Source: Psococerastis gibbosa
Lineage: Eukaryota > Arthropoda > Insecta > Psocodea > Psocidae
Direction: 5' to 3'
Length of the DNA: 64,000 bases
Assembly (NCBI GenBank): GCA_963971405.1
Contig: OZ020492.1
Span: 17,638,204 to 17,702,203 of the forward strand
Every line of letters starts with the position of its first letter. Position 1 is the first letter of the stretch. A program made the translations under genes and the position numbers. The notes beneath the pieces were generated by a model. That model had not been told where the DNA came from. It saw nothing but the letters and a program-made list of their open reading frames with translations, and did no database searches. Of the stretch, positions 43,970 through 55,665 are shown piece after piece.

Positions 43970-46000
43970 CCTGCCGAAAAATCAGCACCTCATTGATTGT
44001 CAAGAGGCCGTCATCCAAAAATTCAGTCGTATACACTAGATTCTAATGCAAACGAAAAGGTTATGTGACGCAATTTTTATAGTTACCCTAGATATCGTTT
44101 TCAACACTAACCTTTTCTATCTTTTCCTTTTTGTATTTTTGTATTTGCGTGAATATCAGGCAGCATTTTGATAATTATTATAATTGAAACAGAATAACTT
44201 ATTCGGGGACACGTGTATGTTATTCAATGAATGGCAATTGACATGGATAAGAGCATGTTGAAGGAGAGATCTAAAAACATTGAGTAAACAAATTGGGCGA
44301 AATTAATAATTTATTCTTTCCACAGCCACAAAGATTCATGTCTCTCATATATTTTAAATTCATGTAACTCAGAAGAAAAATTCGTAACAAATGAAACCGA
44401 AAACAAAATCAACACATCATTGATTGTCTAGAGGCCTTCATCTCGAAACTCAGTCGGATACACGAGATTCTAGTGCAAAAAAAGGTTATGTGACGCATTT
44501 TTTATAGTTACCCTAGATATTGTTCTTAAACACTAGCCTTTTCTATCTTTTCATTTTTATATTTGCGTGAATATCAGGCAGCATTTTGATAATTATTATA
44601 ATTGAAACAGAATAACTTATTCGGGGACACGTGTATGTTATTCAATGAATGGCAATTGACATGGATAAGAGCATGTTGAAGGAGAGATCTAAAAATATTG
44701 AGTAAACAAATTGGGCGAAATTAATAAATTATTCTTTCCACAGCCACAAAGATTCATGTCTCTCATATATTTTAAATTCATGTAACTCAGAAGAAAAATT
44801 CGTAACAAATGAAACCGAAAACAAAATCAACACATCATTGATTGTCTAGAGGCCTTCATCTCGAAACTCAGTCGGATACACGAGATTCTAGTGCAAAAAA
44901 AGGTTATGTGACGCATTTTTTATAGTTACCCTAGATATTGTTCTTAAACACTAGCCTTTTCTATCTTTTCATTTTTATATTTGCGTGAATATCAGGCAGC
45001 ATTTTGATAATTATTATAATTGAAACAGAATAACTTATTCGGGGACACGTGTATGTTATTCAATGAATGGCAATTGACATGGATAAGAGCATGTTGAAGG
45101 AGAGATCTAAAAATATTGAGTAAACAAATTGGGCGAAATTAATAAATTATTCTTTCCACAGCCACAAAGATTCATGTCTCTCATATATTTTAAATTCATG
45201 TAACTCAGAAGAAAAATTCGTAACAAATGAAACCGAAAACAAAATCAACACATCATTGATTGTCTAGAGGCCTTCATCTCGAAACTCAGTCGGATACACG
45301 AGATTCTAGTGCAAAAAAAGGTTATGTGACGCATTTTTTATAGTTACCCTAGATATTGTTCTTAAACACTAGCCTTTTCTATCTTTTCATTTTTATATTT
45401 GCGTGAATATCAGGCAGCATTTTGACAATTGTTATAATTGAAACAGAATAACTTATTCGGGAACGCGTGTATGTTATTCATGGAATGTCAATTAACATGG
45501 ATAAGAGCAAGTTGAGGCAGTGATTTAAAAATATTGAGTAAACAAATTGGGCGAAATTAATAAATTATTCTTTCCGCAGCCACAAAGATTCATATCTCCC
45601 ATATGTTTTATATTCATGTAACTCAGAAGAAAAATTCGTAACAAATGAAACCGAAAACAAAATCAGCACCTCATTGATTGTCTAAAGGCCGTCGTCTTGA
45701 AACTCTAAAGTATGGGCTCGATCCTATTGCAATTGGGTTTCGGAAGAACGAAATTTAATGTAAAAAAATGGGCTCTTTTGTGGAGTTCCACAAGACATGG
45801 TGTTAAATAATAGCCCAGTTATCCTATTGTTATAATTGGAACTGAATAACATATTCGAGGATACGTGTATGTTATTCAATGAATGTATGGATAAAAGTAA
45901 ATTGAGGGAGAGACTTGAAAATATTGAGTAAACGAATTGGACGAAATTCATAAATTATTCTTTCCACAGCCGCAAAGATTCATATCTCTCATATTTATAT
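43970..46000. repeat. 418-bp tandem satellite, about 5 copies
   Basis: The motif ATTGAAACAGAATAACTT recurs at 44183, 44601, 45019 and 45437, exactly 418 bases apart; a diverged fifth copy (45835) is 398 bases on. The copies around 44601 and 45019 are almost identical, while the outer ones differ more, as expected from unequal exchange. Each unit has TCTTTCCACAGCCACAAAG and AACAAATGAAACCGAAAAC. No open frame. A very diverged piece lies at about 46550-46690. Confidence 0.9.
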
Positions 46001-47634
46001 TCATATAACTCAAAAATTAGAAAAAACCTAATCAAATTAGAAATGTAGAATATTTACCCGTTTGATTTAGTAAGGCTATTGTAAAAAAAAATCTTTTTAA
46101 TGCACTACATCGTTTATTTTGTTTGTTGCAATAATTAAACATTTGGGCTCGAATATCCAAATTTACTACTTAAGTTTGAATTTTTCTACTTTGAGACTGG
46201 GAGAGGAGGAATGGAATAATTTAGTAAAAAAGACCCAAGCCCGCCTTGTTTTCATGTATTTAAAGACAGTTGCCTTAATTTTATCCTTTTTATATAGAGT
46301 CTCTAGGCTGTGAAGTACTTGCCAAGTTCCTATTGATATAATTGTTTGAATTTATGTTCCTAACTGACAGTGTTCCATTAATCGTTCGGTGATTTATGTA
46401 CTTGCGTATGGGTTCATGACGTGCACTTTTCTGTTGACTTTTCAGTACAGTTTCACTTTTGAATATAATTTGTAATTTTTTATTAATTTCCCTTTGTGTG
46501 CCGCACCTCCGCCTCCACCACCAAGAATTCCCAATGCGGGACTAACTGTAAATTATTCATTGAATGCTAACTATTGACAAGCATAAGAGCACATTAAGGG
46601 TGAGATATGAAAATATTAAATTATCGAAGAATACACTGGTCAAATTAATAATTTACTCATTCCACAGGCACAAAAATTGATGGATATGGCCAGATAACAA
46701 ATTCACAATGAAATAAAAGACAATACTATTCCTTGAAATTTTCTCCTTAACAGGAGAGTACGTAGGAAATTGGCACCACAAAATTAAATACTTTTTATTT
46801 TATTAACTCAGCCGGATATCAATCAATTCATGACTTTGAAGCCCTGCTGTTGCTGTTTCATCAGTTGACTAGGCCTGCCATAGTTCAATCTGACGTGTAT
46901 TACTTACTTACTTAAATTTACCAACTTCGCGTGTCCAGGGAGACACGGATTTATAATGGGTTATCGAAAATCGAGCAGCTTGGGTGGCTTTGTCGTTTGC
47001 TTAATGCAGGTCGTCAATTGTGCAGGGATCAAATGGCAGCGTAGTGGGCAGGCCAGCAGATTAAAAATAACCTATTATAAATACCTGTGGATCTACTTTA
47101 GCGATTAATTTTAATCTTAACCGGGGAAAAAATGAAACATGATAATTTTAGGATGGAAAGTGTTATTCAAAATAGTTTCCTTTATATTTTTACTCCCAAG
47201 AAAAGGTTAATACTAATTGCCATATTAGGCCCGCTGGTACTATTGGTATATAGAAAAGTTTCAAGTAAATTGAATATCGTATGCGTATTCCCATGTGATT
47301 CAATGAATCCTTGTTGGGCTGAAATGAGGAATTGTATTTATCATAGGATATTGGTCGCACCATGAAATTTCTTTGAATACCTATTGAAATTGAATTGCCT
47401 GGTGAAGGATGCACGTCAAGCAAGAAAAGTTATAATGAATCGCTTGAAACACCAATTAGAGAAGTTGAGAATAGCGAAATAAACAACTCACAACACCATG
47501 GTCTTGGGGTTAGCGAAGGCGCAGCCGTAGGCGGTGGTACAAGAGCTGAGGCGTGAAAGCGGTTCGTATCTGTACTTGGTTAAGTCATGCTTTCACTTGT
47601 TTCAGTGCGTCAATTGTAAGCTTGTCTCAGCTTG
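46001..47634. other. Unassigned DNA with a half palindrome relative
   Basis: 46550-46690 is a diverged satellite unit. 46755-46815 matches the tip of the 384-bp palindrome at 50183 (GTAGGAAATTGGCA, then TACTTTTTATTTTATT). No gene. Confidence 0.4.
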
Positions 47635-47770
47635 TCCATTATCGCTTGTAGGCGGTGTAGGTAGACATTGAGAACGTATACCAGTTTGCCAATGGCCAAA
47701 AATTCGTACGGAAACAATATAAATAATGTCCGAAATCCATGGGGTCGTTGGTATTGAATAAGGGGCCTAT
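47635..47770 (+). repeat. Repeat R3 copy
   Basis: GGTAGACATTGAGAACGTAT, CAGTTTGCCAATGG and GGAAACAATATAAATAATGTC match 32100-32215. Confidence 0.5.
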
Positions 47771-48489
47771 GGGTCCATAAAAAGTCCTTAAAGAGGATCA
47801 GAAGGCGAGAAGACACGAGGACCAATCGATGACGTCATTATATTGATGAAAATAATAATACTAAAGCAAATTAATAGGCCTATTTATATTACTGGGCAAT
47901 TACAAATCGTGAAACAATAACTTCTCGTGATTAATATTACTAACGAAGCGTGATTTCTCCAAATAAATAATTTCTGGTGACGTAGGCCCTACGGGTAGAT
48001 GGGGTTCAATTGACTTTATTAAACGCAATAACGGTTTGAAAAAAAACTCCAGTAGCGTAAGATAGTATTTGTATTAAATGTATTAAATAGTAATTGTTGT
48101 TGGAATGAATATAATATTATCTATACCCACACAGACCCACAAAGGGCGGAGACAAGTTACAGTAAGAATCTTCTTAAATTGGGCCCGTTTCACTGCTTAC
48201 TGCTTGCATAGAACATGACCATCCTATGTTCATGCCATCACTACCAATCAAGAACTTGAAAAAGGTCGAATATCACCGCATAAGTGTTGTTTGGTGAGTA
48301 AATGCCAGCTTCTTGAAGTAGCTGCTCTTTTAAGGCAGCCATTCTGCGTCTTCCTTGGGGTTACGATTATCTCTGATGTCCTCTTTGTTGTCTCCAGCTA
48401 CTGTGTGGTAAATTTTCTTAGCGCCTTCGCCCACTGCCTCTACACCGTTGCCAATTTTTTCGCCTGCTTTCCGCACCTAAACAATACAA

Positions 48490-48940
48490 AATGAAAGAGC
48501 TGGGACAAGTGAACCTAAATGTTTTCCTATTTATCAAATCGTATATATGTAGAGAGACAGGTTATATGAGAAGTTTCATGGCAGGGTTCAAATTCGGTTG
48601 CCTATACTTTTCCAATCCCTAAGCACAGAATATGACGATGGAACGCTTGCATTGTCTAGCACGGGTAAACCAATATAATATTTTGGCAAACATAGTAAGA
48701 AAGAACCGGTTCAAGTGAACCCATACGTCATGCTTTCTTATTTATGATTTATTATAGTTACAGGGATAGGTAATAATATTTAACTAGGGTAGTAGCCTAC
48801 TATGGTAACAATTGTCCTAGGTATGGTTTGATTTCGGTTGCCTCGACTTTCCCTATCCCAAAGCACTGAATTGGTCAATTTGATTATTACATAGTCTAGA
48901 ACGGGCATATCAATATATTACAACACAGTAATAAGGGCAG
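48490..48940. repeat. Imperfect 240-bp tandem duplication
   Basis: TTCGGTTGCCT recurs at 48593 and 48833. Flanking parts (AAGTGAACC, TCTAGMACGGG and others) follow the same order in both halves at moderate similarity. Confidence 0.55.
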
Positions 48941-49099
48941 GACAATGTATTGAGGCATGAATTATCCACATTGCTTACAAAAAATATTTTTTTTCTCAAA
49001 ACCTACAGTTTGTTTGGGAAAGCAACTAGTTCGGTTTTGTTGCTCTATGTAACACCTAAAACATACCTGAAGTTAGAAAGCATCGATATGAACGTTCCA

Positions 49100-49600
49100 C
49101 AGAAAAATTATTTTTTTAATCATTTTTCATAAAAATTGAGTAGGTATTTTTTATTTCTTTGCCCCCAAAGAAAACTATCAAGTGACAAATCGGACCTATA
49201 TTGGATTTCGTTTGCATCAATAACAACTACAATGTATGTGAATTACGTATAAGAAAATAGTTGTAGCCGTTTTTGAGAAATAATTTGTTTAGCCGCTTTT
49301 TTGGAGTTTTTTGAGAGTATAGCCCCCCAAAATTAATTTAGCCAAAATTGAAGACTGTTTCTGAGATATTATTTTCGGGACTCCACATGCCAAATTTTAT
49401 CAAAATCCACCGAGTAGTTTGCCCGCAAATCGACGAACAGACAGGCAGACCAACAGACAGACATTTCGTAAAAAATACCTTTTTGGGTTCCTGTGACCTC
49501 AAAACGTGTAAATCCACTGAAATTCCGAAAAACGAAAATTTCGACCATCACAAAGCTTTCCTAATACTACGCATAAATAGGAAAGCAATAAATATGAAAT
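49100..49600 (+). repeat. Repeat R2, full copy
   Basis: Same order as 63400-63900: ACACCTAAAACATACCTGAAG, GTTTGCCCGCAAATCGAC, a CAGACAGAC tract, ATTTCGTAAAA, GTGACCTCAAAACGTGTAAA, ending in a GCTTTCC...GGAAAGC stem. Confidence 0.7.
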
Positions 49601-50178
49601 ATTATGAAAACAAACACCTACCACGCTTCCAAAGCTTTGGGGCGTGAATGTCTTGTCATCAATATTGATGTTTTTTGTGTCTTCAGTTGGGCTAGTACAG
49701 TTATCCCGTTTGATTATGCTGAGTTCGTAGGGGTCGACGCCAAAATTCGAGAGCTTGTTCCGTATCTGAAACGTATCAAAATATCAAACTGCTGGTAATT
49801 CTCCTACTGGCTACTACTCCGCCGCGTCACAAATGCCGTCACATTTTTGAGTCCCGTGACTCCTTTCTTTACGATCTAACTTCAGAATTGATGGGGAAAA
49901 ATATTTTTTTCTCTCTACTAAATAAAGTTTTTAAAAAAAAAAAACAATTTTAAGAAGCATTTAATAAAAAATCTACTAATGTAGGTATTAAAATTTGAAA
50001 ATTGTCAAGTAGCCTATTAGTCACGAGCATCTGCGTAACAGCTAGGGTTTTATGAAGAGTGGTGATACCCCATATTATGCGAAGTTTGGTATAGGCCTAC
50101 GCGGGACCTTTTTTCGGTACAAAACTATTATATACTAATATAGGATGGATTCCGCACAATAAAGTCCTTGTTAGCTAT
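49601..50178. other. Non-coding stretch
   Basis: No recognisable feature. Confidence 0.3.
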
Positions 50179-50182
50179 TTAA

Positions 50183-50566
50183 GAGTGTACAGCCCGTAGG
50201 AAATTGGCAACCCGAAATTTAATACTTTTTATTTTTTATTTAATTAACTAAGCATGTTATTAAAGATTTGGCTCATCAAAGTTGCAGAAGACTACTTCAT
50301 GCATCATATTATAAGATATTTTTAGTTTTCAAAATTGTAGTTTTTTCATAAAATCGCTTTTACGTGAAAAGTTATTGTTTATAAAATATCTGCATGTTTA
50401 TGAAAAAACTACAATTTCGAAAATTAAAAATATCTTATAATATGATTCATGAAGTAGTCTTCTACAACTTTGATGAGCCAAATCTTTAATAACATGCTTA
50501 GTTAATTAAATAAAAAATAAAAAGTAATAAATTTCGGGTTGCCAATTTCCTACGGGCTGTACACTC
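50183..50566. mobile_element. 384-bp near-perfect palindrome flanked by TTAA
   Basis: Arms 50183-50352 and 50397-50566, each 170 bases, almost perfectly inverted, with a 44-base loop. Tips GAGTGTACAGCCCGTAGG. TTAA on both sides (50179-50182 and 50567-50570). Non-coding. Diverged partial relatives lie at 46755-46815 and 60045-60310. Confidence 0.85.
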
Positions 50567-50570
50567 TTAA

Positions 50571-51305
50571 ATCTTGGCGTTTGTTTACGTTTAGTCTACT
50601 TTGAGCTGCGTAAAATAAATAAATGTCAGCTTCTTAAAGTTATGTGGAAAGTCACCTTATCCAAATAGGCTTTTTCGAGAGTTGGTGTTCTCGAAAGAAT
50701 TGTAGCGGATGATCTGTGGGCAAAGGCCAATTTCTGGCATGTGAAAACTCCAGCATAAGTGTTGTAGTCAGTCGAAAAAACCGTGTAGTCTGCACCTCCA
50801 ACCACATCTGTAATGGTGTTCACAATTAAATTAAAATAAATTCATTCGTCAAACATCAGATACTGAAATTGTTATTCCTAAAACAGCGAATAATAAGAAA
50901 TCACCGCAAATTGAAGGCCCAATTTCAAAACTTTACCAGGAAGAAAGAAAGAAATATAATAAGTTAATAACAACCATCAGTACCGCCCTTCACGTCCACA
51001 TCCCACATTTCATTACCATAACTATGAAAAATTTAAAATTCATTTTATTATTGCAGTGGGGCAATAACTGTAACAGTTACATAGCCTATTGTTACTATGA
51101 AGGCAAGTGTTACAACACTGTAGTCCCATTGAAAATTAAGTCGTCTTATAAGCTCCTTTAAGAAGGCAGGTGTTGAAAATGTGGTCCAGTGGGCAATTAA
51201 GTCTTCTTACAATAATTCAGCTCTCATAACAATATTACACGGAAAATCACAAAAGTTGCCAATACTAAAAATTTCGAGTTTTCTTAGCTATACCGCCTAT
51301 GTATT
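50571..51305. other. Non-coding stretch
   Basis: No gene recognised. GAAAGAAAGAAA near 50942 is a small microsatellite. Confidence 0.3.
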
Positions 51306-51309
51306 TCAA

Positions 51310-51510
51310 GACATGTAGCGTAGTGGTACGGACTCTGACTTTCACCCGAACGGTTGTTGGTTCGAGTCCCACACTGGCTCCATTTTCTGGCCATGCTTCG
51401 GAGGGCATGTAAAGCAGGCGGTCCCAGGCCTTCCTAGTTGAGTGTAAGAGAGGGCTTTATAGCCCTAACTCCGCTAGGTTGGCTTAGTAATAGAAACTAT
51501 GAAAAGTCCT
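51310..51510 (+). repeat. tRNA-Glu-derived SINE, full copy
   Basis: The head resembles tRNA-Glu: A box TAGCGTAGTGG (51316-51326), anticodon loop CTTTCAC (anticodon TTC, 51341-51343) and B box GGTTCGAGTCC (51359-51369). A tRNA-unrelated body follows (CATGCTTCGGAGGGCATGTA, then CTTTATAGCCCTAACTCCGC), with an AT-rich tail. Acceptor-stem pairing is lost, so it is not a working tRNA gene. Pol III could transcribe it. Confidence 0.85.
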
Positions 51511-51589
51511 TATTTATTTATTTTATGCAGGATTTAAGAGGATCTTGATGTCTATAATTGGGGAAAGTTGGAAAAAAAATCAATTGAGC

Positions 51590-51815
51590 CATTTTTAATA
51601 AATAAATAAATAATGACTTTTTGTTTTATTACTAAGCCAACATAGCGGAGTTAGGGCTATAAAGCCCTCTCTTACACTCAGCTAGGAAGCCCCGGCACCG
51701 CCTGCTTTACATGCCCTCCGAAGCATGGCCAGAAAAGGTAGCAAGTGTGGGACTCGAACCTACAACCTTGCGGGTGATAGTCAGAGTCCTTACCACTAAT
51801 CTACATGTCCATTTT
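51590..51815 (-). repeat. tRNA-Glu-derived SINE, inverted neighbour copy
   Basis: Inverse copy of the SINE at 51310, tail to tail, with about 80 bases between them. B box GGTTCGAGTCC is diverged here (complement of GGACTCGAACCT). Confidence 0.85.
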
Positions 51816-52334
51816 TGTACAATTTTTACATTTCAAATTCCTGACTCAACTCCTAGACCAACCCGAGACAAGCCTTCCTTTCTGGGGCGGACACATTCTG
51901 AGGATTTACGAAATTCTTCTGCAATGTTGATATGTTATGTGTGGCCGTATTTATAGCATTACTGTCACTATAGACTAGCCACAGTTTTGGAACTCTTTTG
52001 GCTCATGTCCGTAATTTGAAGAGCTTGGTTACAAACGTGGCCAACTCCATTTTTTCACAAAATTGGGTTTTGATCCGACCTTGCAGAAAATTTTAATGTC
52101 CACCTGTACGTTGTAAAATAAAGCAGCCAGATTGCGCACAGAAGCGCTGAGAAGTTTGGGGTTAGCTATTAACTTAATGCAATTTTCAACAGAAAATCCG
52201 CTCTCCTGAAAAATTCTAAAACTTGGAGTTGGCCATGTTTGTAAACAGCCTACTCATTTGTTCCAAATCTAGTTCAATAACTACAACCGTTTGGTGTTAG
52301 TGATGGTCACATATTCCACATCAAAATGTAGAGG

Positions 52335-52716
52335 CATGGGCGCCGGTTCCATAAGGCTGGGTATGGCCCGGGCCATACCAATATCCAGATTGGTATGGCT
52401 GAGCCATATTTAGAACAAATCTTATAATTTATTTAGAACAAATCTTATAATTTATTTAGATCAAATCTTATAATTTATTTAGAACAAATCTTATAATTTA
52501 TTATGAAAATTAATAATTAATGAAATGAAATCGTCAAATCGATTATTTAGATCGAAATTGGCGGGAGCCAACAGATTTATTGAAACAATAGCTACAGAGT
52601 GAAGCCATATGGTTATTGGGGGGGAGGGGGGGCAAATTGACTCCTTCCCCCCGAAAAAAGGATTTCCTCGGGCAATGTTGGGCCATACCAATAATTTTCA
52701 CAACTCGGCGCCCATG
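52335..52716. mobile_element. hAT-like element with 8-bp target duplication
   Basis: Tips CATGGGCGCCGG and inverse CGGCGCCCATG, flanked by the same 8 bases TGTAGAGG (52327-52334 and 52717-52724). Eight-base duplications with CA...TG tips indicate hAT. Inside are four units of 25 bases (about 52408-52502, TTAGAACAAATCTTATAATT) and a poly-G run (52617-52631). GGGCCATACCAATA-like stretches near each end form a second inverted pair. No transposase. Confidence 0.85.
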
Positions 52717-52724
52717 TGTAGAGG

Positions 52725-53504
52725 TACCATTCTTCTACTTTCATGTAAATCCTTTACTGCTGGATTCCATGCGGAATTATATTTTTCTATACCTGTTAGG
52801 TTTTTACTCTTCAGAGTCCTGTAGCTTCTTTCTTGTAATGCTTTAACTGATTGAAATGACATGTTCTACACAGTTGCATAATTTAATTAATGCAGGAATT
52901 GTGTTAAAATATAAAGTATAGCTGATAATAACTTAGAATTATTTATTTTACAGAGTTATTTAAATATTTTCTTGACTTGAACTTTTGATGTTAAATTAAT
53001 TTTTTCGAACTTTGAAGAAAATGACCAAGAGTTGACTATTTTCACTTATTATTATTAAGAGGGCTTTTTAGGGAAATGGGCCTGCATGTAAAACCTTGCC
53101 CTGCCCCATCGGGTTTCGGACATTGTTTCCGAATGAATTTCTAGCTGTTGTCGAACTGGTTCACTCCTCGTTGTCGACCTATAACGACTTCAAGTGCCAA
53201 TGGGCAAGCTCAGACATATGCTTTATTGACAGGTGTAAGTTTGACATAGCCAAGTACGGGAGATGAGAGCGAGTCTATTTTAAACCTAAAACATTTTATG
53301 AAGATGGAAATATACATTGAGTATTTGAATTTATATTCCTGAGATTGATTGAGCAAGTCGCCGATCGCAGATAAGGAGCAGATAGTGAGTTCTCTCTTTT
53401 GATGGCCGGTTCTCTGCAATGTTAGTTAATGTTTTTAAGTCTTATTTAGGTTCCAAAAAATGACGTCACTTATCAAAAAAATTACTTTTAACTAATTATG
53501 GCGG
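52725..53504. other. Non-coding stretch
   Basis: No gene. Small open frames without motifs. Confidence 0.3.
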
Positions 53505-53855
53505 TGCCAACGGCCATAACAAGTTGAGTCCAGAGCCTGTTCCAAACTGCGGCAAACTTGGTAGTGTGCAGAGCGGTGGCAGGGGAACATGGTGCGTCAT
53601 GATAACGTGCTGAGACTATACCAGTCAGTGTAAGTGCGCATCGAGTCCTGGTCGCCTCCGAATTAAACGTGTGACTTTACTATGTTCTCCTAGTGGTTCG
53701 GAATCCACTATAATCAGGAGGTCAGTCATCTGCCCTTCTCCCCGAGGTGAAGGAGTCTGTCCTTAGGGTGCCTCAAGTTAATAAACACACTCACTCCCCC
53801 CGCCAGGCTGACAGGGTTGCTTCAAGCAGAAATGCTGAAAGCAGGCATAGGAAAT
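53505..53855 (+). repeat. Probable 5S-rRNA-derived SINE, copy 1
   Basis: Starts GCCAACGGCCATAACAAGTT, close to the 5' end of animal 5S rRNA, continues with the same body as 62965-63326 (CAAACTGCGGCAA, GCAGGGGAACATGGTG, GAGTCCTGGTC) and ends in CTGAAAGCAGGC. Confidence 0.65.
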
Positions 53856-54213
53856 TTTATTATACTTATACTTACTCAGTGGAAATTTCACTCTCATTGC
53901 AGCAGGAGCGGAGGGGTTTGGTATGGAAATCGTTCCTGTGTACCTGTAGCGATGGTCCAAGCCCGCCAATCCCAATAAAAAGTGCTCACTGATCTGTTCC
54001 AATTTGAATTTTTTGGGCTCATTTTCAGCAAGCGTGTAATTGTTTACCAGGCATGAGCTTCCCGTTGACGTTTTTTGAATAACATACCATTTTCCTAAAA
54101 ACTAGAGAAAAAATTATTTAATGGAAAATGTAGGTGTAACTCTTTCTTGTACAAATACAAATTTCACAGGACATGTTCATTGATAAAATTGATAAATAAT
54201 ATATACAGTATAT

Positions 54214-54305
54214 TATAATTTGGGCCTATTTATCAGTTTTTTTTCTCCGTGGGAGACCGCCGGGCCCCCCTTCCCCAGGGTATAAGATGCGCAAACCCTT
54301 ACTAA
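54214..54305 (+). repeat. Single minisatellite unit (as at 10069-10435)
   Basis: TTTGGGCCTATTTATCAG, CTCCGTGGGAGACCGCCGGG and AGATGCGCAAACCCTTACTAAT. It lies just before the Helitron-like start. Confidence 0.65.
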
Positions 54306-54930
54306 TCTATAATATAAAAATGAATCGGAAAATGTGTTGGTAAGCGCATAACTCAACAACGCCTGGACCAATTTGGACAATTCTTTTTTTAAAATGTTCA
54401 TTGAAGTTCAACGATGGTTCTTACGGCGAAAAAAATTCGAATAATTACCGGAAAAACCGTAAAAACAGCCCTTTTATTTTTCCCATACAAACGTTTTCTA
54501 ACTAAAACGTTGAGTCTATTTGAACTTTATGTTTCGCTTATAAGCGAAATTCTCTTCTTTGCGTGTGTCCGGACCTCAGAAAAGGGAGACTTCCATGTCC
54601 ATAAGCTAAGTGTATGGGACTGTTCTAGAGGGGTCACGAGTTGTGGAGTGCCGCTATGCCGGTACCTGAGTTGCCCCTTATGAATGGGGGTTGTGTGCAA
54701 CGCCAGATTTTCATATTATTTTGTTAGGTAACTGCTTGGTTAAGCTAAGTGCAGGTGACTATTGTGGAGTGCCGTTGTGCCGGTACCTGTTTGGTTTGAA
54801 TTCAACAACTAAATAGGGCCACTACGACCATTCTCAGGTGTCATGCGAGCCCCGAGGGGGCGAGCTGCGTAATGCCCAATGCGAGGCCCCGAAGGGGCGA
54901 GCTGCCGCCCGCCGCAGGCTCCTATAAGCA
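54306..54930 (+). mobile_element. Helitron-like 5' end and GC-rich terminal part
   Basis: TCTATAATATAAAAATGAAT followed by GTAAGCGCATAACTCAACAA and TGGACCAATTTGG is a 5' end type I associate with arthropod Helitrons (begin TC, end CTRR). At 54842-54925 there are two GAGCCCCGAGGGGGCGAGCTG-like palindromes. I could not fix the 3' CTRR end. No Rep/helicase frame. Assignment is from recall of the terminus. Confidence 0.4.
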
Positions 54931-55207
54931 GCAGGCAGCCGATAATAAGGATATGAATCACCGCACGAGCGTGTACGGTTTTCCCCTCGACCCACCCCGA
55001 ACACGCGTCATCGTCACAAAACCTTCGGAATTGCGATTAGAAATTACTTTTTCTTTGCACCAACCTATCATCAGCCCATTTCTTCCTATGATAAATTTCT
55101 CAGCGACTCACGCCAGCGTGGAACGTCCGTATGTACCGGGCGTAATGGTCTCTATTAGCTCCTATAAGCAGCAGGCAGCCGATAATAAGGATATAGGCCT
55201 ATGAATC
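54919..55207. repeat. Direct repeat of about 36 bases around a 200-bp insert
   Basis: CTCCTATAAGCAGCAGGCAG and the following CCGATAATAAGGATAT occur at 54919 and again at 55158, with about 200 unrelated bases between. The second copy has TAGGCC inserted. Too long for a usual target duplication. Confidence 0.6.
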
Positions 55208-55416
55208 ATTTTGACTTGTTTATCAAGACAGATTGTATCACGTTGTGTTAGCCTATTGACCCTAGCCTATGAACGGCGCATATTAAATACCGTCTGATGA
55301 AGTTCAAGGGATTATTATGGCCCATTATAAAACTTGTTTGTGAGCTCAACAATTTTTCTCCTGGTATTTTCTTTGTTCATAATGGTGCGTTTTAAAGCAT
55401 AGTCTATTTTTCTTCA

Positions 55417-55665
55417 AATGCCTCTTCTATCGAAGATTAGCGATCATCTTGGATTTTGTAGTAATGATGACTATACAAGGGAATTGTAATGCAGTGGTTC
55501 CTTATTGCCTTCTGCATCCTTATGCCGTTGACTCTTTATTGAGTTCTTCCGCCTTTGGGGCCAGTTTCCCAACCCAAGGACAAAGGAGTGTCCTGTACAG
55601 AAAAGACTGTGTTTTTGCTTATCTCGGGTAAACTCGGTCCACTATCTGTTCAGACTTCAGTCGCC
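55417..55665 (+). repeat. Dispersed repeat R1, copy 2
   Basis: Same order as 14938-15185, from TGCCTCTTCTATCGAAGAT to GACTGTGTTTTTGCTTATC. Confidence 0.6.

Noticed and set aside
43970-46000. Regular repeats considered as a CRISPR-like array
   Set aside because: Unit length is 418 bases with no short repeat/spacer alternation; it is a eukaryotic satellite.
51310-51385. tRNA-Glu gene
   Set aside because: A and B boxes and an anticodon loop are present, but the acceptor stem does not pair and the unit continues into a repeated body with further copies. It is a SINE head.
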